Assembly (NCBI RefSeq): GCF_011762225.1
Contig: NZ_JAASQI010000002.1
Location: 372,001-436,000 of the forward strand
Length of the DNA stretch: 64,000 nucleotides
Direction: 5' to 3'
Source of the DNA: Pseudochelatococcus lubricantis
Lineage (GTDB): Bacteria > Pseudomonadota > Alphaproteobacteria > Rhizobiales > Beijerinckiaceae
The notes below the pieces were generated by a model that saw nothing but the letters and a program-made list of their open reading frames with translations, did no database searches and was not told where the DNA came from. Made by a program: the position numbers and the translations under genes. How positions within the stretch are numbered: the stretch's first letter is position 1; each line of letters begins with the position of its first letter. This document shows, piece by piece, positions 10,351 to 19,086 of this stretch.

Positions 10351-11754
10351 TTGCTGCATATTTCGACACGCGGAGAGGCGCCGGAAGTCAGCTTTACCGA
10401 GGCCATGCTCACCGGACTGGCGCGGGACGGCGGCCTCTACGTGCCGCGCGACCTGCCGGCGTTCGACGCCTCGACCATCGCCGGATGGGCGGGGCAGACG
10501 TATGAGGACATTGCGCTTCATGTCGTCGGCGCGCTGACGGGCGGCGAGATACCGGACGACATCCTCGGCCCGATGATCCGCGATGCCTACGCGACGTTCC
10601 GCCATGACGCGGTTTGCCCGCTGGTGCAGCTCGACGACAATCTCTTCCTGCTGGAGCTTTTTCACGGCCCGACGCTCGCCTTCAAGGACGTCGCCATGCA
10701 GCTGCTCGGGCGGCTGATGGACCACGCGCTCAAGCAGCGGGGCAGGCGCGCCACCATCGTGGGCGCGACCTCCGGCGACACGGGCAGCGCCGCGATCGAG
10801 GCATTCCGGGGGCTGGAGCAGGTTGACATCTTCATCCTCTACCCGCTCAACCGGGTGTCGGAGGTGCAGCGCCGGCAGATGACCACGATCGACGCGCCCA
10901 ACGTGCACCCCATCGCGCTGGAAGGCACGTTCGACGATTGCCAGAACATGCTGAAGGCGCTGTTCAACGACCACGCGCTGCGTGACGAACTGGCGCTGTC
11001 CGGTGTCAACTCGATCAACTGGGCGCGGATCGTCGCCCAGACGGTGTACTACTTCACGGCGGGCATCTCGCTTGGCAGTCCGCACCGGCCGGTGTCCTTC
11101 GCCGTGCCCACGGGCAATTTCGGCGATGTGCTGGCGGGCGATGTCGCCAGGCACATGGGGCTGCCGATGGGCCGGCTGCATGTCGCCACCAACATCAACG
11201 ACATCCTGACGCGCACGCTTGCGACCGGCCGCTACGAGCTGCGCCCGGTGACGCCGACATCCGCGCCTTCCATGGACATCCAGATCTCCTCGAACTTCGA
11301 GCGCCTGCTGTTCGACGTCTACGGGCGCGATGCCTCCGCCGTGCGCCGGCTGATGGACCACCTGCGCCAGTCGCACGCCTTCACCATCGAGGAAGAGCCG
11401 CTCGCGCGCATCCGTGCCGGGTTCGACGCTTCCGCCGTTTCCCAGTCCGAGACGGAGGCGGAGATCGCGGCGACGTGGCGCGCCACGGGCTATGTGCTCG
11501 ATCCCCACAGCGCGATTGCCGTACATGCGGCGCGCAGCGCCCTGAAGCGCGATCCGGCTGTGCCGGTGGTGGCGCTCGCCACCGCCCATCCCGCCAAGTT
11601 CCCGCAGGTGGTGGAGCGGGCGACCGGCATTCACCCGGCGCTGCCCGCGCATCTCGCCCACCTGTTCGACCGCGAGGAGCGGACGGTCATCCTGCCCAAC
11701 CAGCAGGCGACGGTGGAAGCCTATATCCGCAAGCATGCACGGGCGGGCCGGTAG
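10351..11754 (+). CDS. thrC: Threonine synthase
   Basis: ThrC is the PLP enzyme that converts O-phosphohomoserine to threonine. HISTRGEAPEVSFTEAML is the typical family opening. FHGPTLAFKDVAMQLLG near residue 110 holds the PLP lysine, and TSGDTGSAAIEA follows as the phosphate-binding loop. An ATG at 10333 is in frame but lacks a ribosome-binding site. A TTG at 10351 has GAGGAG seven bases upstream and gives the usual family start, so I prefer it. The protein is about 467 residues, normal for the long bacterial type. It is followed 6 bp later by the M16 peptidase gene, an arrangement common in Hyphomicrobiales. Confidence 0.96.
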   Translation: MLHISTRGEAPEVSFTEAMLTGLARDGGLYVPRDLPAFDASTIAGWAGQTYEDIALHVVGALTGGEIPDDILGPMIRDAYATFRHDAVCPLVQLDDNLFLLELFHGPTLAFKDVAMQLLGRLMDHALKQRGRRATIVGATSGDTGSAAIEAFRGLEQVDIFILYPLNRVSEVQRRQMTTIDAPNVHPIALEGTFDDCQNMLKALFNDHALRDELALSGVNSINWARIVAQTVYYFTAGISLGSPHRPVSFAVPTGNFGDVLAGDVARHMGLPMGRLHVATNINDILTRTLATGRYELRPVTPTSAPSMDIQISSNFERLLFDVYGRDASAVRRLMDHLRQSHAFTIEEEPLARIRAGFDASAVSQSETEAEIAATWRATGYVLDPHSAIAVHAARSALKRDPAVPVVALATAHPAKFPQVVERATGIHPALPAHLAHLFDREERTVILPNQQATVEAYIRKHARAGR

Positions 11755-11760
11755 CGGACG

Positions 11761-13041
11761 ATGCAGACGTTGGAAGGACGGGTCCGGGTTTCGACTCTGG
11801 AGAACGGGCTGCGGGTCGTGACCGAAACCATGCCCCATGTGGCGACGGCCGCGCTCGGCGTATGGGTGGGCGCAGGCGCGCGCCATGAGTTCGAGCGCGA
11901 GCACGGGCTGTCGCACCTGCTCGAACACATGGCCTTCAAGGGCACGGGTGCGCGCGACGCGCGTGCCATTGCCGAGGCGATCGAGGCGGTGGGCGGCGAT
12001 TTCAACGCGGAAACGGGCGTGGAACACACTTCCTATACCGTGCGCCTGATGGGGCGGGACGTGCCGCTCGGCATCGAGATCCTCGCCGACATCCTCGTCG
12101 ATTCCCGTTTCGACGAGGCCGAACTCGCGCGGGAGAAGAACGTCATCCTGCAGGAGATCGGCTCCGTCGAGGACACGCCGGACGATCTCGCCACCGATCT
12201 GTTCATGGAAGCCGCCTTCCGCGGGCAGGCGCTGGGGCGCAGCATCCTCGGCACGCCGCAGTCGGTGCAGGCGTTCGCGCGCGACGACATCGTCGCCTAT
12301 CTGGCGCGCAACTACCGGGCGCCGCGCATGGTGCTGTCCGCGGTCGGGGCGGTGAACCACGACGCGGTTGTCGCGCAGGTCCGCCGGCTGCTCTCGGGGC
12401 TGCCGGGCGAGACGCCGCCGGCACCCGCACCCGCGCGTTACAGCGGTGGCGAAATCCTGCTGGAGCGCGATCTGGAGCAGACGCAGTTCCTCGCCGGTTT
12501 CCGTGGCCTGCCGTATGGAACGGACGCGGTTTATGCCATGCAGGCCTTCGCCCACCTGCTCGGCGGCGGCATGTCGTCGCGGCTGTTTCAGGAGGTGCGC
12601 GAAAAGCGCGGGCTCGCCTATTCGGTCGATGCGTTCCACTGGGCGTTCGCCGACACGGGGCTGTTCGGCATGTCGGCGGGCACGGCGCCCGAGGATGCCG
12701 GCGAACTCGTGCCCGTGCTGCTCGACGTGCTGCACGAGACCGCGCGGGGTGTGACGCAGGCGGAACTCGACCGCGCCCGGGCGCAGCTCAAGGTGGCGCA
12801 CCTGTCGGCGCTCGAGTCGCCGATGGCCCGGGCCGACCAGCTCGCGCGGCAGCTTCTCGCGCTGGGGCGGGTCTTGCCGCACGATGAAGTTATTGTAAAA
12901 CTTGATTCTATTATGCTTGACGACGTCCGATTCGTGGCGAATGGCCTGATGGCGTCCGCGCCGACGTTCGTCATCGTCGGTCCGGCGCCGGCGTTGCCGG
13001 ATGCAGTCGGCGGGGTGTTGCGCGCGATGCGGGAAGTGTAG
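11761..13041 (+). CDS. M16 family zinc peptidase (processing-peptidase-like)
   Basis: This 426-residue protein belongs to the pitrilysin/M16B group, related to the beta subunit of the mitochondrial processing peptidase. The inverted zinc motif HLLEH occurs near residue 53 within HGLSHLLEHMAFKGT, and the downstream ligand glutamate is expected in the NAETGVEHTSYTV stretch about 75 residues further on. The C-terminal half shows the FGGGMSSRLFQEVREKRGLAYSV-type block (here LLGGGMSSRLFQEVREKRG). It probably degrades peptides in the cytoplasm or periplasm. No signal peptide is visible. It shares a unit with thrC and the following GNAT gene. Confidence 0.93.
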   Translation: MQTLEGRVRVSTLENGLRVVTETMPHVATAALGVWVGAGARHEFEREHGLSHLLEHMAFKGTGARDARAIAEAIEAVGGDFNAETGVEHTSYTVRLMGRDVPLGIEILADILVDSRFDEAELAREKNVILQEIGSVEDTPDDLATDLFMEAAFRGQALGRSILGTPQSVQAFARDDIVAYLARNYRAPRMVLSAVGAVNHDAVVAQVRRLLSGLPGETPPAPAPARYSGGEILLERDLEQTQFLAGFRGLPYGTDAVYAMQAFAHLLGGGMSSRLFQEVREKRGLAYSVDAFHWAFADTGLFGMSAGTAPEDAGELVPVLLDVLHETARGVTQAELDRARAQLKVAHLSALESPMARADQLARQLLALGRVLPHDEVIVKLDSIMLDDVRFVANGLMASAPTFVIVGPAPALPDAVGGVLRAMREV

Positions 13042-13133
13042 AAGTCCTGCCGGTCGTGCAGGTCGCCGCGGGCAGGGGGATCGGCGGACGATGGGGAGCG
13101 CCGCTTCGGGACATGACAGAGGCTGTAATCCAT

Positions 13134-13733
13134 ATGACGCAGTTCCGCTTCTCGCCGCCGGGCAGTCAGTCGCCCTACATCCGGGGCGGCGGAATCTATC
13201 TGCGGCTGCCGCAGATGAGGGACTTCGACGCCTGGGCCGCGGTGCGCGATGAAAGCCGGCGGTTTCTGGAGCGGTGGGAGCCGCTTTGGCCGGCGGACGA
13301 CCTGACGCGCGCAGCCTTTCGCCGGCGTATTAATTGGTATGAGGAGGATGTGGCCCGCGATGCGTCCTATCCATTCTTTCTGTTCCGCGAAGGCGACGAC
13401 GCATTGATGGGCGGGCTCACGCTAGGGCCGGTGCGCCGGGGCGTGGTGCAGGCGTGCACCCTCGGATACTGGATGGGCGAGCGATTCGCGCGCCAGGGGT
13501 ATATGAGCAAGGCTGTTGCGGCGGCTGCCTATTTCGTTTTCAACACCCTCGGCCTGCGGCGGATCGAGGCGTCGTGCCTGCCGATCAACGAGCCGTCCAT
13601 CGGGCTTCTCGAAAAAGTCGGATTCGTGCGTGAGGGATATGCACGCCAGTATCTGTGCATTGCGGGTGTCTGGGAGGACCACTTCCTCTATGCCCTGTTG
13701 AAGGACGACTTTTTAAGGCGATACTCGACGTAA
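13134..13733 (+). CDS. GNAT family N-acetyltransferase, RimJ-like
   Basis: This protein of about 199 residues resembles RimJ/RimL-type acetyltransferases that modify protein N-termini. Visible are the LGYWMGERFARQGYMSKAV acetyl-CoA-binding region (motif A, Q/RxxGxG/A type) and the family block LRRIEASCLPINEPSIGLLEK followed by VGFVREGYARQYLCIAGVWEDH. In-frame ATGs lie at 13056, 13113 and 13134. I chose 13134 (MTQFRFSPPGSQ) because an AGAGG precedes it and family members start here. It follows the M16 gene as in related genomes. The substrate cannot be told from sequence. Confidence 0.9.
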   Translation: MTQFRFSPPGSQSPYIRGGGIYLRLPQMRDFDAWAAVRDESRRFLERWEPLWPADDLTRAAFRRRINWYEEDVARDASYPFFLFREGDDALMGGLTLGPVRRGVVQACTLGYWMGERFARQGYMSKAVAAAAYFVFNTLGLRRIEASCLPINEPSIGLLEKVGFVREGYARQYLCIAGVWEDHFLYALLKDDFLRRYST

Positions 13734-13744
13734 ACCCGTGCGGA

Positions 13745-13763
13745 AAGTCCCTTCGCGGGATTT
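13745..13763 (+). terminator. Possible terminator stem after the GNAT gene
   Basis: AAGTCCC (13745-13751) pairs with GGGATTT (13757-13763) around a TTCGC loop, with one G-T wobble. It starts a few bases after the GNAT stop. The stem ends in TTT but there is no longer T tract, so termination is only a possibility. Confidence 0.35.
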
Positions 13764-13889
13764 GCATGTGCGTGGCGATTTCGTATATCCGGGAAGCGCC
13801 GCTCCCCGGCCGGAAAAAGAAGGCTGGCGCATCCCGCGCCATCGGCCCGCAGGTGTGGGTCGTGCATCAACGAGAACGAGACCTGTGCG

Positions 13890-16769
13890 TTGCGTGTGAT
13901 CCGCGTCCTGCTCCTGTCAATGATGGTCTTTCTGATGGCCGGCGCGGTGCAGCGGGCCTCGGCGGTGGAAGCCGTGCGGGTGGCGCCCGACGCGCTCGCC
14001 ATCGACCTGACCTCGGTGGTTGAACACTACCGGGCGGAGAGCGATCTCATCCAGATATCCACCGCGCCCGGGCCGGACGGCATCGTGCGCCGCATCGCCG
14101 TGCGGGCGCGGGAAGGCGGAACGCGGCCGGACTGGATCGTGTTCGCCCTCACCAACGACACCGACGAGCAGCTCGAACGGCTGCTGGTCGCGCCGCACTA
14201 CCGGCTGGTCGGCTCCGGCGTCATCTGGCCGGACCTCGGCGCCTCGCGCATCGCCGCGATCACGGCGAGCCAGGGCATCCGGCCCGAACGCGAGGACGCG
14301 GCCGACGCCGACATCTTCAACGTCACGCTCGATCCGGGCTCGACGGTCACCTTCATCGCCGAGTTGCGCACACCCGGCCTGCCACAGCTCTATCTCTGGG
14401 AGCCGGAGGCCTACAAGGCCAAGGTGAATGGGCTGACGCTCTACAAGGGCATCATCATCGGCATCGCCGGCCTGCTCGCCCTGTTCCTCACGGTGGTGTT
14501 CGTGGTCAAGGGCGCGGTGATCTTCCCCGCCGCGGCCGCGCTCGCCTGGGCGGTGCTGGCCTACGCCTGCATCGATTTCGGTTTCTTCCAGCAATTGTTC
14601 CCCATTGCCGCGTCGACCAACCGCATCTACCGCGCCGCGGCGGAGGCGGTGCTGGCGGCGACGCTGCTGGTGTTCCTGTTCGCCTATCTCAATCTCTCGC
14701 GCTGGCATGTCCGCTACAGCCATTTCACCGTGGCGTGGCTGCTGTTCCTCGGTGCGCTCGTGGGGCTTGCGGCGTTCGACGCGCCGGTGGCCTCCGGCGT
14801 GGCGCGCATCTCGATTGCCGCGATCGCCGGCGTCGGTTTCATTCTGGTGGTCCACCTCGCAAGTCACGGCTACGACCGTGCCGTGATGCTGATCCCGACA
14901 TGGTTCCTGCTGCTCGTGTGGGTGACGGCGGCAGGCTTCACCATCAACGGGGAACTGACGCGCGACATCGTGCCCTTCGCCCTGATCGGTGGGCTGGTGC
15001 TGATCGTGCTGCTGATCGGGTTCACGGTCGTGCAGCATGCGTTCGCAGGCGGGGCGCTGGCGCAGGGCCTCGTCTCCGACACGGAGCGCAAGGCACTGGC
15101 GCTGGCGGGGTCCGGCGACGTCGTGTTCGACTGGGACGTGAGCGCCGACCGCATCTTCGTTAGCGAGGAGGTCGAAAGCCTGCTGCTGCTGAAGCGTGGC
15201 GCGCTCGAAGGCTCCATCGCCAACTGGCTCGACGTGATCCATCCCTTCGACCGCGATCGCTACCGCGCGGTGCTCGACCGGGTGCTGGAGCAGCGGCGCG
15301 GGCGCGTGGCGCTCGACTTCCGGCTGCGGGCGGCCGACGGCCAGTACTTCTGGTTCAATCTGCGCGCCCGCCCGGTTGTCGGCGCGGACGGTGAGGTCAT
15401 CAGGGTCGTGGGCATCCTCAGCGACGTCACCGACGCGCGCAACACGGAAGAGCGTCTGCTCTACGATGCGGTGCACGACACGCTGACCGGCCTGCCGAAC
15501 CGGCAACTGTTCCAGGACCGTCTGGAGACGATGCTCGTATTTGCCGCGCAGAATCCCATCATGCGGCCGACGGTGGTCTCGGTCGACATCGATGGCTTCA
15601 AGGAGGTGAACGACACGGTGGGGCCGTCCGTGGGCGACTCCATCATGCTCACGTTGTCGCGCCGGCTGGGGCGGCTGCTGCGCCCGCAGGACACCATTGC
15701 CCGCCTCGGCGGCGACGAATGGGGGCTGATCCTGCTTTCGGAGACGGCGCCCGACCGCATCATTGCCTTCGCGGACATGATCCGGCGCACCATTTCGACG
15801 CCGGTGAGCTTCGCCGACCGCGAGATCTTCCTCAAGGCCTCCGTCGGTATCGCGCTCTATGACGCGCAATCGTCCTCCGGGCAGGCGGACATGCAGAAGA
15901 ATGCGGAAATCGCCATGCTGCACGCCAAGCAGCAGGGCGGTGACCGTATCGAGGTGTTCCGGCCGGGCATGAGCGCCCAGCGCACGGCGCGGCTGGTGCT
16001 GGGGGGCGATCTGCGTCGGGCCGTCGATCGCGGCGAGATCAGGGTCATTTTCCAGCCGGTGGTGAGCCTTGACGACCGTACCATCGCCGGTTTCGACGTG
16101 CGCCTGCGCTGGGATCACCCGCGCCTCGGGCGGCTGGAGCCGGGTGACTTCCTGCCCATCGCCGAGGAAATCGGCATCGTGGCCGAACTCGGCCAGTATG
16201 CGCTGGAGCGCACGGCGCGCGAACTTGCTGCATGGCAATCGGCCCTGGAGGTCGAGCCGCCGATCTTCGCCACGCTGACGCTGTTCAGCCCGCGCCTGCT
16301 ACGCCACGAACTGATCGCCGACGTCAAGCGGGTGCTCTCGGCGACATCCGTGCGCCCGCAATCGCTGAAGCTCGGCTTCCGCGAGAGCATGCTGACGGAC
16401 AACCCCGAATTTGCCGCGCAGATGCTGATCCGCCTGCGCCAGCTCGGCGCCGGGCTGGTGCTTGACGGCTTCGGCACGGGCTATTTCTCGCTGTCGCAGT
16501 TGCGCTACCTGCCGTTCGACACCATCCGCGTCGACCGCGTATTCGTGCGGGAGCCGGGGGAGGGAGCGCGGCCGGGCGCCTTGCGCTCCGTCATCACGCT
16601 GGCGCAGGATCTCGACATGGACGTCATCGCCGACGGGGTCGAGAACCAGGCCAACGCCACATTCCTCAGCGGCATGGGATGCCGTTACGGACAAGGCTTC
16701 GCGTTCGGCGAGGCGATGACCTCGCACGACGCGCGCCGTTTCCTCGGCGCGACGTCCGCCGCCGCGTAG
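13890..16769 (+). CDS. Membrane PAS-GGDEF-EAL protein with degenerate EAL domain
   Basis: This 959-residue protein has an N-terminal signal-like helix (residues 1-25) and a periplasmic domain to about 180. A block of seven or so membrane helices spans about 187-395, resembling 7TMR sensor architecture. A PAS fold (about 403-515), a GGDEF domain (about 525-690) and an EAL domain (about 703-950) follow. The cyclase motif reads GGDEW, with an RxxD inhibitory site (RPQD) five residues before it. In the EAL domain the EAL triplet is DVR (GFDVRLRW) and the DDFGTG loop is DGFGTG, so metal ligands are missing and phosphodiesterase activity is doubtful. It may act as a cyclic-di-GMP sensor or cyclase. 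Start is TTG 13890 or GTG 13896; no good ribosome site is seen. Confidence 0.93.
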   Translation: MRVIRVLLLSMMVFLMAGAVQRASAVEAVRVAPDALAIDLTSVVEHYRAESDLIQISTAPGPDGIVRRIAVRAREGGTRPDWIVFALTNDTDEQLERLLVAPHYRLVGSGVIWPDLGASRIAAITASQGIRPEREDAADADIFNVTLDPGSTVTFIAELRTPGLPQLYLWEPEAYKAKVNGLTLYKGIIIGIAGLLALFLTVVFVVKGAVIFPAAAALAWAVLAYACIDFGFFQQLFPIAASTNRIYRAAAEAVLAATLLVFLFAYLNLSRWHVRYSHFTVAWLLFLGALVGLAAFDAPVASGVARISIAAIAGVGFILVVHLASHGYDRAVMLIPTWFLLLVWVTAAGFTINGELTRDIVPFALIGGLVLIVLLIGFTVVQHAFAGGALAQGLVSDTERKALALAGSGDVVFDWDVSADRIFVSEEVESLLLLKRGALEGSIANWLDVIHPFDRDRYRAVLDRVLEQRRGRVALDFRLRAADGQYFWFNLRARPVVGADGEVIRVVGILSDVTDARNTEERLLYDAVHDTLTGLPNRQLFQDRLETMLVFAAQNPIMRPTVVSVDIDGFKEVNDTVGPSVGDSIMLTLSRRLGRLLRPQDTIARLGGDEWGLILLSETAPDRIIAFADMIRRTISTPVSFADREIFLKASVGIALYDAQSSSGQADMQKNAEIAMLHAKQQGGDRIEVFRPGMSAQRTARLVLGGDLRRAVDRGEIRVIFQPVVSLDDRTIAGFDVRLRWDHPRLGRLEPGDFLPIAEEIGIVAELGQYALERTARELAAWQSALEVEPPIFATLTLFSPRLLRHELIADVKRVLSATSVRPQSLKLGFRESMLTDNPEFAAQMLIRLRQLGAGLVLDGFGTGYFSLSQLRYLPFDTIRVDRVFVREPGEGARPGALRSVITLAQDLDMDVIADGVENQANATFLSGMGCRYGQGFAFGEAMTSHDARRFLGATSAAA

Positions 16770-16846
16770 GGTGTGTCGATTTTTGGGTGATGCTGGCCCG
16801 CAAATCGCGGATTTCTGCGCGGCCGGACGCAAATTTAAACACACCC
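16769..16846. repeat. Dyad with GGGTGTGT ends between convergent genes
   Basis: GGGTGTGT at 16769-16776 is matched by its reverse complement ACACACCC at 16839-16846, enclosing 62 bases. The enclosed sequence is itself partly self-complementary (a CGCAAATC / GATTT core near 16800). It begins inside the stop codon of the GGDEF-EAL gene and lies before the yqgE stop. It may act as a bidirectional terminator or be a small MITE-like element. No flanking target duplication is evident. Confidence 0.4.
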
Positions 16847-16892
16847 CGATCCGGCGGTGCGATTTGGATTGAAGCCCGATGCTCCGACGGCC

Positions 16893-17501
16893 TCAGGCGT
16901 GGCCGGCCTGTCCTGACAGGGTGGCAATGTCGACACCGATGGTGCGCAGCGCCGTGTCGTATTTATGTTCCACGGCGGTGTCGAATAGCAACGTGGCGTC
17001 GGCCGGGCAGTGCAGCCAGCCGTTGGCCTGAATCTCGCTTTCGAGCTGGCCGGGAGACCAGCCCGCATAGCCCAGTGCCAGCAGCGCGTTCTTCGGTCCG
17101 CCGCCGGCGGCGATGGCGCGCAGGATGTCGACAGTCGCCGTGAGGCAGACGCCGTTGTGCATTGCCAACGTGGAATTGTCGATCACGAAATCGGCTGTGT
17201 GCAGCACGAAGCCGCGCCCTGCCTCCACCGGCCCGCCGCGCAGCACCTCGATGTTCTCCGCCCGCGACGGCAGCCGGATCGCCTCGTCCTCACCCACGAT
17301 GTCGAGTTGCACGAGCAGATCGGCGAAACGCAGGTCAACGGCCGGCTTGTTGATGACGAGGCCCATTGCGCCTTCCTCGGAATGCGCGCAAAGATAGATA
17401 ACCGTGCGTGCGAAGCGTTCGTCCATCATCCCGGGCATCGCGACGAGGAATTGTCCGTCGAGATAGTGATGGGCGGTTGTCTGGTCGCGATCAAGACGCA
17501 T
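16893..17501 (-). CDS. yqgE: YqgE/AlgH family protein
   Basis: This 202-residue protein belongs to the UPF0301 (YqgE/AlgH) family, whose structures are known but whose function is not settled. Family marks are [21 protein letters not shown] near the N-terminus, [13 protein letters not shown], the FRGGPV-like [15 protein letters not shown], and [14 protein letters not shown] strong AGGAGAG precedes the ATG. It is transcribed divergently from the DsbD-like gene and convergently with the GGDEF-EAL gene. Despite the AlgH name, nothing here links it to alginate. Confidence 0.95.
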   Translation of the reverse strand: MRLDRDQTTAHHYLDGQFLVAMPGMMDERFARTVIYLCAHSEEGAMGLVINKPAVDLRFADLLVQLDIVGEDEAIRLPSRAENIEVLRGGPVEAGRGFVLHTADFVIDNSTLAMHNGVCLTATVDILRAIAAGGGPKNALLALGYAGWSPGQLESEIQANGWLHCPADATLLFDTAVEHKYDTALRTIGVDIATLSGQAGHA

Positions 17502-17632
17502 GGCACTCTCCTACTGTTTGATATGCTATGCGAGAAATGGCACCAAGGGAATCCGTTTTTTCCGCCGGTCCTGCCTGCGGAAGGCGGCTTTCCCTCACTC
17601 GCACAGCCATGTGGTTTATTGATGGAAGGACC

Positions 17633-18502
17633 ATGATAGCCCTGCTCATGACCGCTTTGCCCTATGCCCGCCGCCGGATCCGCCCCGGTCGCGCTGCCTT
17701 GCTCGCGGCGCTGGTCTGCTGCCTCGCCGGAACCGGAAATGCGCATGCCGCGCCGTCCGCGAAACCATTTTCACCTTCGGGAAAGGAGCCGCCCGCGCAC
17801 GCGCGGCTGCTCGACGCCGGGCGCGACGAGGCGACCGGCCAGTACCGCGCAGTCGTGGAGATCGTCCTCGCGCCGGGCTACAAGACCTACTGGCGGGAGC
17901 CGGGGGACTCCGGCGTGCCGACCACCTTCGACTGGGAAGGCTCGCGGAACGTCGCGGCTGCGCAGGCGTTTTTCCCGGCGCCAACACGCTTTTTCGACGG
18001 CATCGGCTACGCTGTCGGCTACCTCGAAACCGTGCGCTTCCCGGTGCTGGTCGATCCGGCGGCGACAGGCCCGGCGGCGTTGCAACTCGAACTGTCGTTC
18101 GGCGTGTGCCGCGAGATATGCATTCCGGAACAGGCTTCGCTGCGGCTGGACCTCAGCGGGGTTCCCGCTGTCGCGGGCCTGTGGGAAGAGGCGCACGCGC
18201 GCGTTCCGGTTAGCACGCCCGCCGGGCAGACGGCGGCTGACCTCGTCGTGCGCGGGGTGAGGCTCGATGCCTCGTCGCTCACCGTCGAGGTGGCGGGCGC
18301 GGTCACCGATGTGTTCGCGGAGGCCCCTGCGCCGTGGCGCTTCGGCCAGCCGGCCCGGAAGGAGGGCGCGGACGGCGCCGTGTTCGTTCTCCCGGTCGAG
18401 AAAGCGGACGGCAGCGCGGTCACGGTCCCGCTGACGTTGACGGTGACGGGAGAGAGGGCGGCGATCGAGGTGCCCGTGGCGGCAGGCGTCGCGGGGCGCT
18501 GA
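17633..18502 (+). CDS. DsbD N-terminal (alpha) domain protein, stand-alone
   Basis: This is an exported protein related to the periplasmic alpha domain of the thiol:disulfide transporter DsbD (also called the DsbC domain). After a signal peptide (roughly residues 1-40, with a LLAALVCCLAGTGNAHA core) comes YKTYWREPGDSGVPTTFDW, typical of the family. FGVCREICIPEQ near residue 160 has a Cys-x3-Cys pair. The membrane (beta) and thioredoxin (gamma) domains of full DsbD are absent, so its electron source is unknown. I chose the ATG at 17633 because GGAAGGA precedes it, although the frame is open further upstream. Its stop overlaps the yigZ start. Confidence 0.85.
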   Translation: MIALLMTALPYARRRIRPGRAALLAALVCCLAGTGNAHAAPSAKPFSPSGKEPPAHARLLDAGRDEATGQYRAVVEIVLAPGYKTYWREPGDSGVPTTFDWEGSRNVAAAQAFFPAPTRFFDGIGYAVGYLETVRFPVLVDPAATGPAALQLELSFGVCREICIPEQASLRLDLSGVPAVAGLWEEAHARVPVSTPAGQTAADLVVRGVRLDASSLTVEVAGAVTDVFAEAPAPWRFGQPARKEGADGAVFVLPVEKADGSAVTVPLTLTVTGERAAIEVPVAAGVAGR

Positions 18503-19086
18503 TGTTCGTGTTGACCGGGTGCGAGACGTTCTCGCAGGAGATCAAGCGCAGCCGTTTTCACGCTGTCGCCGGCCCGGTGGTGGATGAGGCGGCGGCGAAG
18601 GAGTTCATCGCCGCCCATGGCGAGGCAGCTGCGAACCATAACTGTTGGGCCTGGCGGATCGGCGCCGCATACCGCTTCGGTGACGACGGCGAGCCGGCGG
18701 GAACGGCGGGCAAGCCCATTCTGCAGGCCATCGACGGGCAGAAGCTCGACAACGCTGTCGTTGTCGTCACGCGCTGGTTCGGCGGCATATTGCTCGGCAG
18801 CGGCGGCCTGATCCGTGCGTATGGCGGCACGGCGGCGGCATGTCTGAGGGCGGCGGAGAAGCGCGCGGTCGTCGCCACGCTGACGGCGCGCATCGATTGC
18901 CCGTTCGCGGATCACGCCCGCGTGCGGGCGCGGCTCGCCGCCATGCCGGATGCGGAGGTAACGGCGGAAACTTTCCATGCGACGGGGGCGGAGATGGCCG
19001 TGCGCGTGCCCGAGGCGCGCGCGGCCGAGGTGGCGCGACTGGTGACGGACATCACCAGCGGAAGGGCGCGGGTGGACGTCATCTGA
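18502..19086 (+). CDS. yigZ: YigZ/IMPACT family protein
   Basis: This 194-residue protein is a member of the YigZ/IMPACT family, related to eukaryotic IMPACT, which binds translation machinery. The N-terminal domain shows SRFHAVAGPV, the HNCWAWRIG segment and FGDDGEPAGTAGKPIL near residue 70, then VVVVTRWFGGILLGSGGLIRAYGG, all diagnostic. The C-terminal ferredoxin-like domain is shorter and less conserved. The ATG at 18502 overlaps the stop of the upstream gene (TGATG), which fixes the start and indicates coupling. Biochemical role in bacteria is unknown. Confidence 0.93.
   Translation: MFVLTGCETFSQEIKRSRFHAVAGPVVDEAAAKEFIAAHGEAAANHNCWAWRIGAAYRFGDDGEPAGTAGKPILQAIDGQKLDNAVVVVTRWFGGILLGSGGLIRAYGGTAAACLRAAEKRAVVATLTARIDCPFADHARVRARLAAMPDAEVTAETFHATGAEMAVRVPEARAAEVARLVTDITSGRARVDVI

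Noticed and set aside
13917-16238. A 773-codon minus-strand open frame
   Set aside because: It is antisense to the GGDEF-EAL gene, with the Arg/His/Gln-rich composition of a shadow frame and no ribosome site.
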